NCBI RefSeq assembly: GCF_026339875.1
Contig: NZ_JAPEPZ010000001.1
Coordinates: forward strand, 6,386,001 to 6,450,000
DNA length: 64,000 nucleotides
Reading direction: 5' to 3'
From: Streptomyces sp. NBC_01571
Lineage (GTDB): Bacteria; Actinomycetota; Actinomycetes; Streptomycetales; Streptomycetaceae
Shown here: piece by piece, positions 49,701 through 59,594 of the stretch
Layout: every line of letters begins with the position of its first letter
How positions within the stretch are numbered: the stretch's first letter is position 1
Translations under genes and position numbers: made by a program
The notes under the pieces: model-generated
Told to the model about the DNA's origin: nothing
What the model saw: only the letters and a program-made list of their open reading frames with translations
The model's database searches: none

Positions 49701-49962
49701 CAACGGCCGCCACCAGGAGTGGGGTTCCGGCGCCCTCCCGGGCGTAGCGCTGTGCGAACGTCAGCCGGCCGGTGTCCGCCGCGTCGAGGGCGCGGGTGTA
49801 GGCCGCGTACTCCTCGGCGGCGGCCTGGCCCAGGGTGTCGAGCTCGGCGCGGGCCCGTGACAGAAGCACGGCTCCGTCCGTACGTCCGCCCGAGCGCCGT
49901 ACCTCCTCCTCGACGGCCCGGGCCAACAGCCGTTCGGCCTCCGTCCGGTGGCTGTCCCGCAT
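46762..49962 (-). CDS. NB-ARC ATPase with TPR repeats, membrane-anchored
   Basis: A 1066-residue STAND-type protein. The N-terminal part is helical with two hydrophobic helices (about residues 78-125). The NB-ARC domain (about 200-470) has Walker A GVPGSGRSTLA and Walker B TIVLDDASD. A winged-helix/linker region (about 480-600) follows, then at least eight TPR-like units to the end (LHEALDLYGRTRDARGEAWALTQLARARL and similar). It lacks the SARP DNA-binding domain of AfsR relatives, so it is not an obvious transcription activator. The start ATG 49962 has GGGGGAC upstream; the same frame is open much further but without domain content. The terminal Cys and metal motifs expected of an enzyme are absent. 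Confidence 0.85.
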   Translation of the reverse strand: MRDSHRTEAERLLARAVEEEVRRSGGRTDGAVLLSRARAELDTLGQAAAEEYAAYTRALDAADTGRLTFAQRYAREGAGTPLLVAAVAAVAACAADLALGTGAGTAIGAGATVAVAAAAATVLKVTATHVPAASRRAGALGRPGGPEQLRLQWLTALDVRGIRPFLDQQRVVSASAGAKQGAPQLRRTDKSAAARRRSVLEQSFGQLPEPDGPFAGRRTELARVAQWVHAARASTESKPTVVVLHGVPGSGRSTLAIRAAHSLRDQFRGACVVDLRGDSTEEAPLTTRDALLHLLNRLGAPREQLLFRERSSPDQQVRRLAELYHQHLTGLPVTIVLDDASDAEQVRTLVPERSESLVLVTARTALDLPADFPAWVHQLPVEALDAAGAEELLNAAAQDASDPYDAEASDRVRELCGSLPLALRLAGSSLGARTSRGLAADLGAYGPVEPVERALWLRYTDQTDAARRLLRRLALAGRASLGTAAAASLLATDEPEATRHLTALAQAGLIDHVRGSRYRLHDLVRAFAQARLLDEEKPAERTAAQERLIVNYAELADSVIRLVDGKTSTRADQFGPHGFTSLDAALRWLDDESSFITAALRHAEGVDQAAVLHLLGALCDYCLLRGDLYRLGEISELTQAVDQGLLVRSVQWRTGIAARQLGELDKAHTTLSSVVNLYFEAHHDAGAARALCSLGITLHHQGNLTEAAARLQEAMDLQVSPDLAADRAWTMHALAAVERDRGRIATALALLTEALVLHHEGESVHGEAWAHFQLGQLGLRMGDVPRAERELHEALDLYGRTRDARGEAWALTQLARARLVDGDPSTAVTGLRQAASRHRENEDARGEAWTVYYLGQALEETGDLDRAVRELERSRSMFSRMRDVYGLACARHHSARVTRDQRAAQTGSLRNSGFARQLLVDARADFQRIGVAHGEAWTCLELAVVDAGNARTPQALALCDEAAGLFASYGDRRGEDWARFLRCTLLPYASAGGLEVGSAVALEELAQLSRSGHPSRDGKLDDYVEAYQLLLERGVDLDAGWQAWRLRMVPSRHSREVMGVAVGRVP

Positions 49963-50409
49963 GTCACGTCCCCCTCCGGCGGCAACTCCCTTGTGGTCAA
50001 GTGTCCTTGGTGGGCGGCGTGAGCGCGAGAGGGCGGCGATCACCGGAGGGCGGTACGCGCCCGCTGGAGCGGCGCTTCTCCGCCGTGCCGGACGGCACGG
50101 GGGAGTGGAGGCGTGGACCCTGTCCCCGGAGATCAGCAGGGGGCGGGGCGCCGAAGGTGCCTGGCGGGCGGCACCGTCTCGGCGGTCATGATGTCCCTCC
50201 TCCGGGGAGCCTCGACGGTTCCAGCGCTGCCGGCCTCGGTCCACTGTCCTGTGATGCCGGGGCGTCCGGTACGCCGTCGCGGGCGGCCCCTTCCCCGAAG
50301 GGGACGCTGTCGTCCAGGACGTGACGGCACGCGGTGCGGCTCGGCCAAGCGAGGCAGAGCCCGTGCGGGCCTGGCCGACGGGGCCGGGCGTTGTGAGAGG
50401 CTGGGGCGC
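49963..50409. other. 447-bp divergent intergenic region
   Basis: No gene is supported. It separates the divergent NB-ARC/TPR and DUF255 genes and must hold both promoters. A dyad CCGTGCCG-GA-CGGCACGG is visible at 50083-50100. It could be an operator or a short hairpin. Confidence 0.45.
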
Positions 50410-52434
<2,025 letters not shown>

Positions 52435-52474
52435 AACGGCTGATCCCCAACCGACTCAAACGCGACGAGCGTTC

Positions 52475-52544
52475 GATTTGTTCAGCAAATCATCCGAGTG
52501 TGATGAAACGTGGTCTTCACCGGAACAACCTGTGAGCTTCACAG
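52475..52544 (+). promoter_or_regulatory. two palindromes in the promoter of the glycosyltransferase locus
   Basis: GATTTG-TTCAG-CAAATC (52475-52491) and CTGTGA-GCT-TCACAG (52530-52544) are both perfect. The second lies just before a -10-like CATAGTCT, about 60 bases ahead of the first gene. They are the only AT-rich palindromes nearby and are likely operators. No cognate regulator is adjacent. Confidence 0.5.
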
Positions 52545-52605
52545 ATCACCCATAGTCTCTGCTCGGTGACGCGGCGGATGTGACACGCCGTCGCGCCTGG
52601 GGGAT

Positions 52606-53880
52606 TTGGGGATCTGGGGGGATCTGTTGCTCACGTCTGTCTTCATCGCTGCCGTTTCGCTGGCCCTTTTCTGGATGGCCGCCTTCACCCTGTGGTGGCA
52701 GATGCACGCGTGGCGTACGCCCGAAGTGCTGGCTTCCACCCGCTTCAGCAGACCGGACGGCGGTGACCGGCTCGCCTTCTCGCTGCTGCTGCCGGCCCGC
52801 CACGAACAGGCCGTGCTCGACCACACCATCCAGCGGCTGCTGGAGTCGAGCCACACGGACTTCGAGATCATCGTCATCGTCGGACACGACGATCCGGAGA
52901 CCACCGAGGTCGCCCGGCAGGCCGCGGCCCGTGACGCACGGGTGCGGGTCGTCGTCGACCAGCACGAACGGAAGAACAAGCCGAAGGCCATGAACACGGC
53001 GCTGCCGCACTGCCGCGGCGACGTCGTGGGAGTCTTCGACGCCGAGGACCAGGTGCACCCGGAACTGCTCGCCCATGTCGACCACGCGTTCCGCACGACG
53101 GGTGCGGACGTCGTCCAGGGCGGGGTCCAGCTCATCAACTTCAACTCCAGCTGGTACAGCCTCCGCAACTGCCTGGAGTACTTCTTCTGGTTCCGCTCAC
53201 GGCTCCATCTGCACGCGCAGAAAGGATTCATTCCGCTCGGCGGAAACACCGTGTTCGTCCGGACGGACGTGCTGCGGGAGGCCGACGGCTGGGATCCCGA
53301 CTGCCTCGCCGAGGACTGCGACCTGGGGGTGCGCCTGTCCAGCGTCGGCAAGAAGGTCGTCGTCGCCTACGACTCCGACATGGTCACCCGGGAGGAGACC
53401 CCCGGCACCCTGATGTCGCTGCTCAAGCAGCGCACCCGCTGGAACCAGGGCTTCCTGCAGGTCTACCGCAAGAAGGACTGGAAGCAACTGCCGGGCTTCT
53501 GGCAGCGGTTGCTGGCCCGCTACACGCTCATGACGCCGTATCTGCAGGCGGTCTCCGGTGTGGTCATCCCGCTCGACGTGGCCGTCGCGCTCTTCCTCGA
53601 GGTGCCCGTCGGCATCGCCTTCATCACCTTCCTGCCGGCCGTGACCGCCCTGGTCACCTTCGTCTTCGAACTCGTCGGACTGCACGACTTCGGCAAGCAG
53701 TACGGACTCCGCGTCCGCTTCGTGCACTATCTCAAGCTCGTCGTCGGCGGCCCCTTCTACCAGGTGCTCCTCGCCGGCGCGGCCGTCCGGGCCGTGTGGC
53801 GTGAGCAAAGGGGCCGGAACGACTGGGAGTTGACCAGTCACATCGGCGCGCACCTCACGGAGGCCGAAGTCGCCCGCTAG
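52606..53880 (+). CDS. membrane glycosyltransferase, family 2
   Basis: A 424-residue GT2 enzyme with one N-terminal helix, a cytoplasmic catalytic domain (about 55-285) and three to four C-terminal helices. The nucleotide-sugar Asp is in VFDAEDQVHP, the acceptor-side motif is CLAEDCDLGVRL, and QRTRWNQG (Q-x-x-R-W) marks a processive-type synthase, although short. It may make or extend a surface polysaccharide. The frame begins at TTG 52606; TTG 52627 has the better spaced GGGGGG site. It is the first gene of a locus of three glycosyltransferases and a copper oxidase. Confidence 0.85.
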   Translation: MGIWGDLLLTSVFIAAVSLALFWMAAFTLWWQMHAWRTPEVLASTRFSRPDGGDRLAFSLLLPARHEQAVLDHTIQRLLESSHTDFEIIVIVGHDDPETTEVARQAAARDARVRVVVDQHERKNKPKAMNTALPHCRGDVVGVFDAEDQVHPELLAHVDHAFRTTGADVVQGGVQLINFNSSWYSLRNCLEYFFWFRSRLHLHAQKGFIPLGGNTVFVRTDVLREADGWDPDCLAEDCDLGVRLSSVGKKVVVAYDSDMVTREETPGTLMSLLKQRTRWNQGFLQVYRKKDWKQLPGFWQRLLARYTLMTPYLQAVSGVVIPLDVAVALFLEVPVGIAFITFLPAVTALVTFVFELVGLHDFGKQYGLRVRFVHYLKLVVGGPFYQVLLAGAAVRAVWREQRGRNDWELTSHIGAHLTEAEVAR

Positions 53881-53980
53881 GGCCTGAAGCGATCCGTCAG
53901 GCCCGATGAGCGATCCGCCAGGGCCTGAAGTGATCGGCCAGAGCCTGAAGCGAGCCGCCAGGACCTGAAGCGACCCGCCG
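53880..53980. repeat. five tandem 20-21-bp repeats
   Basis: Units at 53880-53899, 53900-53920, 53921-53940, 53941-53960 and 53961-53980 share the pattern GCCTGAAGCGATCCGCCA. They begin directly at the stop codon of the first glycosyltransferase and end about 110 bases before the next gene. Confidence 0.85.
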
Positions 53981-54093
53981 GGGACCCGCCCGGCGGACCG
54001 ACGTCGGTTCCGCATGCCGTGGTTCCAGGAGCCCTGCCCGCGAACGCCCTGAACCTGTCGATACGTCCCGAAAGTCCCGAGAGGACCTTCCGC

Positions 54094-55752
54094 GTGACCT
54101 CCACTCTTCCCGCGGCGACCACTTCCACGGTCCCCGCGCAACGGCCCTCCGCGTCCGAAACCGTCCACGACCTCCCTCCGCGCAGGCGGCTGCGCACCTC
54201 GCGCGCCGACCTCGCCCTGTGCGGTGTGCTGCTGCTGGCGATCATCGTCGTGCAGGGCTGGAACATCGCCGACTACCCGACCCTCAGCGACGACGAGGGC
54301 ACCTATCTCGCCCAGGCCTGGGCGGTGCAGCAGGGCAGGGGCCTCGCCCACTACACGTACTGGTACGACCACCCGCCCCTCGGCTGGATCCAGATAGCCG
54401 CCCTGACCTGGATCCCCGCCCACCTCGCTCCCTCGCAGATGACGGTCGGCCCGATGCGGGTGACGATGCTCGCGGTCAGCGCCGTCAGCGCCGTGCTCCT
54501 GTACGTCCTCGCGCGCCGTCTCTCGCTGCCGCGCTGGGCGGCCGGGCTCGCGATGGTCCTCTTCGGCCTCTCGCCGCTGTCGGTCGTGCTCCAGCGCGAG
54601 ATCTTCCTCGACAACATCGCGGTCATGTGGACGCTGCTCGCGTTCTGCCTCGCCGCGTCCCCGAACCGCCACCTGTGGCACCACTTCGGGGCAGGCGTCG
54701 CCGCCGCGGCCGCCGTGCTCACCAAGGAGACGATGCTGGTCGTCCTCCCCGCCCTGCTGGTCACCCTGTGGCGGCACGGCCACCGCGACACCCGCAAGTT
54801 CGCGCTCACCGGAGCCGTCACCGCCTGCGCCCTGATCGGCCTCGCCTATCCGCTCTTCGCCCTGCTCAAGGGCGAGCTCTTCCCCGGCGCGGGCCATGTC
54901 TCGCTCTGGGACGGCATCACGTACCAGATGAGCCGGCCGGGCTCCGGCTTCGTCCTCGACCCCGGCTCCGGCTCGTACGGCGTGCTGCACTCCTGGCTCT
55001 ACTACGACCGCGTACTGCCCCTCGGCGGCCTCGCCGGAGCCCTGCTCCTCCTGGTCACCTGGCGCTGGTCGCTCACCGCCCGCGCCCTGGCCGGACCCGC
55101 GCTCACCGTCGCGATCCTGGCCCTGGTGGCACTGCGCCCGAGCGGTTACCTGCCCGCGATGTACGTCATCCAGGCGCTGCCGTTCCTCGCGCTCGTCCTC
55201 GCCGGGGGCACCGCGAGCGTGCTCCACGCGGTGCTGCGCCGACGCCGCGACACCGCGGAGAAACCCGTCCTCACCTGGGGACGGCGGGTGACGGCGGCCG
55301 CGCTCGTGGCGGTGGCCGCCGGGTTCGTCCTGCCGCGCTGGTACGACGGCGACCACACCGCCGTCACCGCCGACGCCAACGCCCCCTACCGGGCGGCTGC
55401 TTCCTGGCTGAGGACCGAGGTGCCGGACCCGGCGGGCACCCGGGTCCTGGTGGACGACGCGCTCTGGCTCGACCTGGTGCACGACGGTTACCGGCCCGGC
55501 CTCGGGGTCATCTGGTTCTACAAGGCGGACCTCGACCCGGCGGTGACCAGGACGATGCCGGGCGGCTGGAAGGACATCGACTACGTCGTCGCCTCCCCGA
55601 CCGTGCGGCGCGACGCGGTGGACCTGCCCCACGTCAGGTCGGCCATCGAGCACTCCACGCCGGTCGCCACCTTCGGCAGGGGAGAGGACCGCATCGAGAT
55701 CCGGCGGATCACCGCGAGCACCACCACGTCGAGCACCGGAGGCAGTCGATGA
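54094..55752 (+). CDS. glycosyltransferase family 39-like membrane protein
   Basis: A 552-residue multi-spanning protein of the PMT/ArnT fold (GT-C). It has about ten to eleven membrane helices from residue 45 on, with the catalytic acidic pair in the first outer loop (LSDDEGTYLAQ) and a C-terminal extracytoplasmic domain. Such enzymes move a sugar from a polyprenyl-phosphate carrier to a protein, lipid or glycan outside the membrane. GTG 54094 is chosen because GAGAGGA lies 7 bases upstream. The stop overlaps the next start (ATGA), so it is coupled to the polyprenyl-phosphate-sugar synthase that could make its donor. Confidence 0.88.
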   Translation: MTSTLPAATTSTVPAQRPSASETVHDLPPRRRLRTSRADLALCGVLLLAIIVVQGWNIADYPTLSDDEGTYLAQAWAVQQGRGLAHYTYWYDHPPLGWIQIAALTWIPAHLAPSQMTVGPMRVTMLAVSAVSAVLLYVLARRLSLPRWAAGLAMVLFGLSPLSVVLQREIFLDNIAVMWTLLAFCLAASPNRHLWHHFGAGVAAAAAVLTKETMLVVLPALLVTLWRHGHRDTRKFALTGAVTACALIGLAYPLFALLKGELFPGAGHVSLWDGITYQMSRPGSGFVLDPGSGSYGVLHSWLYYDRVLPLGGLAGALLLLVTWRWSLTARALAGPALTVAILALVALRPSGYLPAMYVIQALPFLALVLAGGTASVLHAVLRRRRDTAEKPVLTWGRRVTAAALVAVAAGFVLPRWYDGDHTAVTADANAPYRAAASWLRTEVPDPAGTRVLVDDALWLDLVHDGYRPGLGVIWFYKADLDPAVTRTMPGGWKDIDYVVASPTVRRDAVDLPHVRSAIEHSTPVATFGRGEDRIEIRRITASTTTSSTGGSR

Positions 55753-57008
55753 GCAGTTTCGAGAGCACGGTCCCCGGTGAGCTGGGCGTTCCGGCGGCAG
55801 GAGCGGCGGAGGTTCCCGAACCGGGTGCGGTCACCATCGTCGTACCGACCTTCAACGAGGCCGGCAACGTCCCCGAACTGCTGCGCCGGATCACCGAGTC
55901 GGTACCGGCCCGGCTGCCCTGCGAGGTGGTCTTCGTGGACGACTCCACCGACGACACCCCCGAAGTGATCGCCCGGGTCGCGCAGGACTGCCCGTTCCCG
56001 GTGAGCGTGCTGCACCGCGAACGGCCCACCGGCGGCCTCGGCGGCGCGGTCGTCGAGGGGCTGAGGGCGGCGACCTCCGACTGGATCGTCGTCATGGACG
56101 GCGACCTGCAGCACCCGCCGTCCCTGGTACCGGAACTGGTGGCCTCCGGAGAGCGATCCGGTGCCGGCCTCGTCGTCGCCAGCCGCTACGTCAAGGGCGG
56201 CAGCCGCGCGGGACTCGCCGGCGGCTACCGCATCGCCGTCTCACGCGGCGCGACCTGGCTGACCAAGACCCTCTTCCCGCGCCGACTGCACGGCATCAGC
56301 GACCCGATGAGCGGCTTCTTCGCGATCCGCCGCAGCGCGGTCACCGCCGACATCCTCCAGCCGCTCGGCTACAAGATCCTCCTCGAACTCGCCGTACGCA
56401 GCCGCCCCCGCCGGGTCACCGAGGTGCCCTTCGTCTTCCAGGACCGGTTCGCCGGCGAGTCCAAGTCGACCGCGCGGGAGGGCTTCCGTTTCCTGCGCCA
56501 CCTGGCCGGGCTGCGCACCGCCTCTCCGGTCGCCCGGATGGTCGTCTTCGGGCTGATCGGCGCCACCGGCTTCCTGCCCAACCTGCTCGGCCTGTACGCG
56601 CTCACCGCCACCGGCCTGCACTACCTGCCGGCGGAGATCCTCGCCAACCAGTTCGGTGTCGCCTGGAACTTCCTGCTCATCGAGCACCTGCTGTTCCGTG
56701 AACGCCGCAGGCACCGCAACCGCTGGGACCGCGTGGGCCGCTTCGCCCTGCTCGCCAACGCCGATCTGGTGCTGCGCATCCCCCTGATCGCCCTGTTCGT
56801 CCACCACTTCGGAATGGGCGCGCTGTCCGCCACCGCCCTGGCGCTGGTGACGACCTTCGTCCTGCGCTTCGCGGGCACCGAGGCGCTGGTGTACCTGCCG
56901 CGCCGCAGCCGTGCGGCCGCGGACGGGAGCCGCAGCGGCGACCGCGACCGCGACCGCGACCGCGACCGCGACCGCGACCGCGACCGCACAGCAAGGAGAG
57001 CCGTGTGA
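55749..57008 (+). CDS. polyprenyl-phosphate sugar synthase fused to a GtrA domain
   Basis: A 419-residue two-domain enzyme. The N-terminal GT2 domain of dolichol-phosphate-mannose-synthase type (about 25-270) has VPTFNEAGN, VVMDGDLQHPP and the SDPMSGFF motif. The C-terminal GtrA-like domain (about 275-400) has four membrane helices (VARMVVFGLIGATGFLPNL first). It would charge undecaprenyl phosphate with a sugar and help present it outside, supplying the GT39-like protein upstream. The last 20 residues contain an Asp-Arg repeat encoded by a hexanucleotide tract. Start and stop overlap both neighbours by four bases. Confidence 0.9.
   Translation: MSSFESTVPGELGVPAAGAAEVPEPGAVTIVVPTFNEAGNVPELLRRITESVPARLPCEVVFVDDSTDDTPEVIARVAQDCPFPVSVLHRERPTGGLGGAVVEGLRAATSDWIVVMDGDLQHPPSLVPELVASGERSGAGLVVASRYVKGGSRAGLAGGYRIAVSRGATWLTKTLFPRRLHGISDPMSGFFAIRRSAVTADILQPLGYKILLELAVRSRPRRVTEVPFVFQDRFAGESKSTAREGFRFLRHLAGLRTASPVARMVVFGLIGATGFLPNLLGLYALTATGLHYLPAEILANQFGVAWNFLLIEHLLFRERRRHRNRWDRVGRFALLANADLVLRIPLIALFVHHFGMGALSATALALVTTFVLRFAGTEALVYLPRRSRAAADGSRSGDRDRDRDRDRDRDRDRTARRAV
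56938..56987 (+). repeat. in-frame GCGACC hexamer tract, about 8 copies
   Basis: The tract lies at the 3' end of the GT2-GtrA gene and encodes alternating Asp and Arg. Because the unit is six bases, copy-number changes keep the frame and only alter the length of the tail. Confidence 0.9.
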
Positions 57009-59416
57009 AATTCCTGGTCCGACCACGACGCAGAACCTCACTCCTGGCCGTGGCGGGTCTGGCCGCCGGGCTGCTGCTCGTCTCGCCGCAGTCCGCCTCG
57101 GCCGCGAACCTCGTCACCAACCCGGGCTTCGAGACCGCCGGTACGGACGGCATGCCGTACTGCTGGGAGAAGTCCGGCTGGGGCGACAACGACTTCACGT
57201 TCGCCACGGTGAGCGGATCCCACTCCGGCTCCAAGGCCATGAAGGTCAGCGTGACCCGGCGGGTGGACGGCGACCGCAAGGCGCTGATCACGGAGTCCGC
57301 GACCTGTGCGCCGGTGGTCACCGCGGGCACGCAGTACGACCTGGGCCTCTGGTACAGAACGACGACTCCCGATGCCTCGATCACTCTCTTCCGGCACGAC
57401 GCGACGGCGGGCTGGCAGTACTGGACCGACCTCAAGACCCTGGACATGGCGGCCGCCTGGACCCCGGCGAGCGTCCGTACGCCCGCCGTCCCGGCCGGTA
57501 CCGACCGGATCACCTGGGGTGTCTCGGTGTACGGCACCGGCTCGGCGACCACCGACGACTACACGATGGAGCAGGTCGTCGACCCGATCCCGCCGGCCAC
57601 CTGCACCGGCACCGCCGATCAGTGCGCGGGCGGCCGCTGGGACGTGCTCCCGACCCAGAACCCGGTGCGCTCCATGCACTCCGTCGTCCTCAACAACGGC
57701 AAGGTGCTGCTGATCGCCGGGTCCGGAAACAGTGAGGAGAACTTCGACGCGGGCACGTTCACCAGCGCGGTCTACGACCCGGTGAACGGCACCTACAAGG
57801 TGATCCCCACGCCGAAGGACATGTTCTGCGCGGGGCACGTCCAGCTGGCCGACGGGCGGGTGCTGGTGATGAGCGGCAACAAGGCGTTTCCGGTCGCGGG
57901 CGGCCACGGTTACGAGGGGTACAAGGAGTCGTACGTCTTCGACCCCGTCACCGAGACGTACAGCAGGACGAACGACCTGAACGACGGCCACTGGTATCCC
58001 TCGGCCACCGAGCTCGGCAACGGTGACGTCATCTCGTTCGGCGGACTGCGCGAGGACTCCACCGGTTCGGTGACCGCCGAGCGCTGGTCGGCGCGGCAGC
58101 AGCAGTGGCTGCCGCTCTGGCAGGTCAACCAGACCTGGTCGTACTGGGGTCTGTACCCGTCGATGATCCTGATGCAGGACGGGCGGCTCTTCTACTCGGG
58201 CAGTCACGTCTTCGGCAACGGCACCCCGGGTACCGGCTCGGCGATCTACGACTACGACGCGAACACGGTGACGGCGATCCCGGGGCTGCGGAACAAGGAC
58301 GAGCGCGACCAGTCCGCCAGCGTGCTGCTGCCCCCGGCCCAGGACCAGAAGGTCCTCACGCTCGGCGGCGGCAACATCGACTCCAACCCGGAGGCGGGCC
58401 GGCTCACCGACGTCATCGACCTCAAGGCCGCGAACCCGGCGTACACGACGGGTCCGCAGATCCCGCAGGGCACCGTCGACCTCGGCAACGGCAGGGTCCC
58501 GGAGACGGGCGGTCAGGGCAAGATGTACGTGTCCGCCGTCCTGCTGCCCGACGGCAAGGTGCTGGAGACGGGCGGCGGTCTGCACAACCGTGCCGACCCC
58601 GTCTACGAGGCGTCGATCTACGACCCGGCCTCCTCCACCTTCGATCCGGTGGCCGCCGACCCCGAGGCGCGCGGCTACCACTCGTCCGCGTTCCTGCTGC
58701 CCGACGGCCGCGTCATGGCCACCGGCGACAACCCGGGCAACGGCACCTGGAACCACAACGTGTCCCTCTACACGCCGCCCTACCTGTTCAAGGGCACCCG
58801 CCCGGCCATCACCTCCGTGATCGACAACGAGTGGGTGTACGGGGACACCCAGCGCATCACGGTCGACCGGCCCGTCGTGAGGGCGGAGCTGATCCGGCCC
58901 GCCGCGGTGACGCACTCGTCCGACCCCAACCAGCGGTTCGTGGACCTGCCGCTGAGCGTGGACGGCGACAACGTCGACCTGAACGTGACCAGCAACCCCG
59001 ACATGGCGCCGCCGGGCTGGTACATGCTCTTCGCGGTCGACGCCAACGGGGTCCCGTCGGTCGCCAAGTGGGTGCATCTGCAGGGCCCGTCGGCGTTGGC
59101 CACGGACACCGCCTCGGCGCACGCCCACTCCTTCGCCGACTCCCTGGAGGGCACGGTCACCAAGGGGGGCAAGAGGCGGAGTTCGCAGAAGGTCAGCACC
59201 ACGATCTCCGGCTGCGACCGGCACTACGGCAGCGTCAACGTCTGTGTGCCGACGGTCTTCCCGGCCGACGTCGGAAAGGCGACGGCCCCGCGCTGCGCGT
59301 GGCTGAAGACGAACGGCTACGGCCGACTCGAGGTCAACGGCAAGGACGACCCGCTGGGTCTCGACCCGAACAGGGACGGGGTGGCCTGCGACGCCAGGGA
59401 TGTGAAGCGCGGCTGA
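57005..59416 (+). CDS. secreted galactose-oxidase-like copper radical oxidase with excalibur-like tail
   Basis: A 803-residue exported protein from GTG 57005 (AAGGAG upstream). It has a signal peptide (cleaved near ASA-ANL), a CBM-like N-terminal domain (about 36-200), a Kelch-type propeller (about 210-600) and a DUF1929 domain (about 600-705). The galactose-oxidase ligand set can be traced: Cys in DMFCAGH (about 277), Tyr in GHWYPS (about 330), Tyr-His in ARGYHSSA (about 557) and His in VTHSSDPNQR (about 636). The last 65 residues end in LDPNRDGVACD, an excalibur-like calcium-binding motif not usual for GlxA proteins. Such oxidases make peroxide and aldehydes and in Streptomyces act on a surface glycan made by a neighbouring synthase. 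The stop codon is completed by the MITE. Confidence 0.88.
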   Translation: MKFLVRPRRRTSLLAVAGLAAGLLLVSPQSASAANLVTNPGFETAGTDGMPYCWEKSGWGDNDFTFATVSGSHSGSKAMKVSVTRRVDGDRKALITESATCAPVVTAGTQYDLGLWYRTTTPDASITLFRHDATAGWQYWTDLKTLDMAAAWTPASVRTPAVPAGTDRITWGVSVYGTGSATTDDYTMEQVVDPIPPATCTGTADQCAGGRWDVLPTQNPVRSMHSVVLNNGKVLLIAGSGNSEENFDAGTFTSAVYDPVNGTYKVIPTPKDMFCAGHVQLADGRVLVMSGNKAFPVAGGHGYEGYKESYVFDPVTETYSRTNDLNDGHWYPSATELGNGDVISFGGLREDSTGSVTAERWSARQQQWLPLWQVNQTWSYWGLYPSMILMQDGRLFYSGSHVFGNGTPGTGSAIYDYDANTVTAIPGLRNKDERDQSASVLLPPAQDQKVLTLGGGNIDSNPEAGRLTDVIDLKAANPAYTTGPQIPQGTVDLGNGRVPETGGQGKMYVSAVLLPDGKVLETGGGLHNRADPVYEASIYDPASSTFDPVAADPEARGYHSSAFLLPDGRVMATGDNPGNGTWNHNVSLYTPPYLFKGTRPAITSVIDNEWVYGDTQRITVDRPVVRAELIRPAAVTHSSDPNQRFVDLPLSVDGDNVDLNVTSNPDMAPPGWYMLFAVDANGVPSVAKWVHLQGPSALATDTASAHAHSFADSLEGTVTKGGKRRSSQKVSTTISGCDRHYGSVNVCVPTVFPADVGKATAPRCAWLKTNGYGRLEVNGKDDPLGLDPNRDGVACDARDVKRG

Positions 59417-59578
59417 GGGCTGTCCCGTGATCCCCGGCGGGCGCACGACGACAGCTACGGCACCTCGCCGCGTTGTCGGATCGCCCGAATACGCCCAGCA
59501 TGAGGACGACCCTCCGCCTTGCGATGCACCGCATCCGACGCCGCGCGCTGATCCACCGGGGATTACGGGACAGCCCCT
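59416..59578. mobile_element. MITE copy 2 (163 bp)
   Basis: It has terminal inverted repeats AGGGCTGTCCCGT at the outer ends, is inverted relative to copy 1 at 29548-29709, and differs from it at only a handful of positions. There is no transposase. Its first base is the last base of the oxidase stop codon (TGA 59414-59416). Confidence 0.88.
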
Positions 59579-59594
59579 AGCGCCGCGGCACGTC

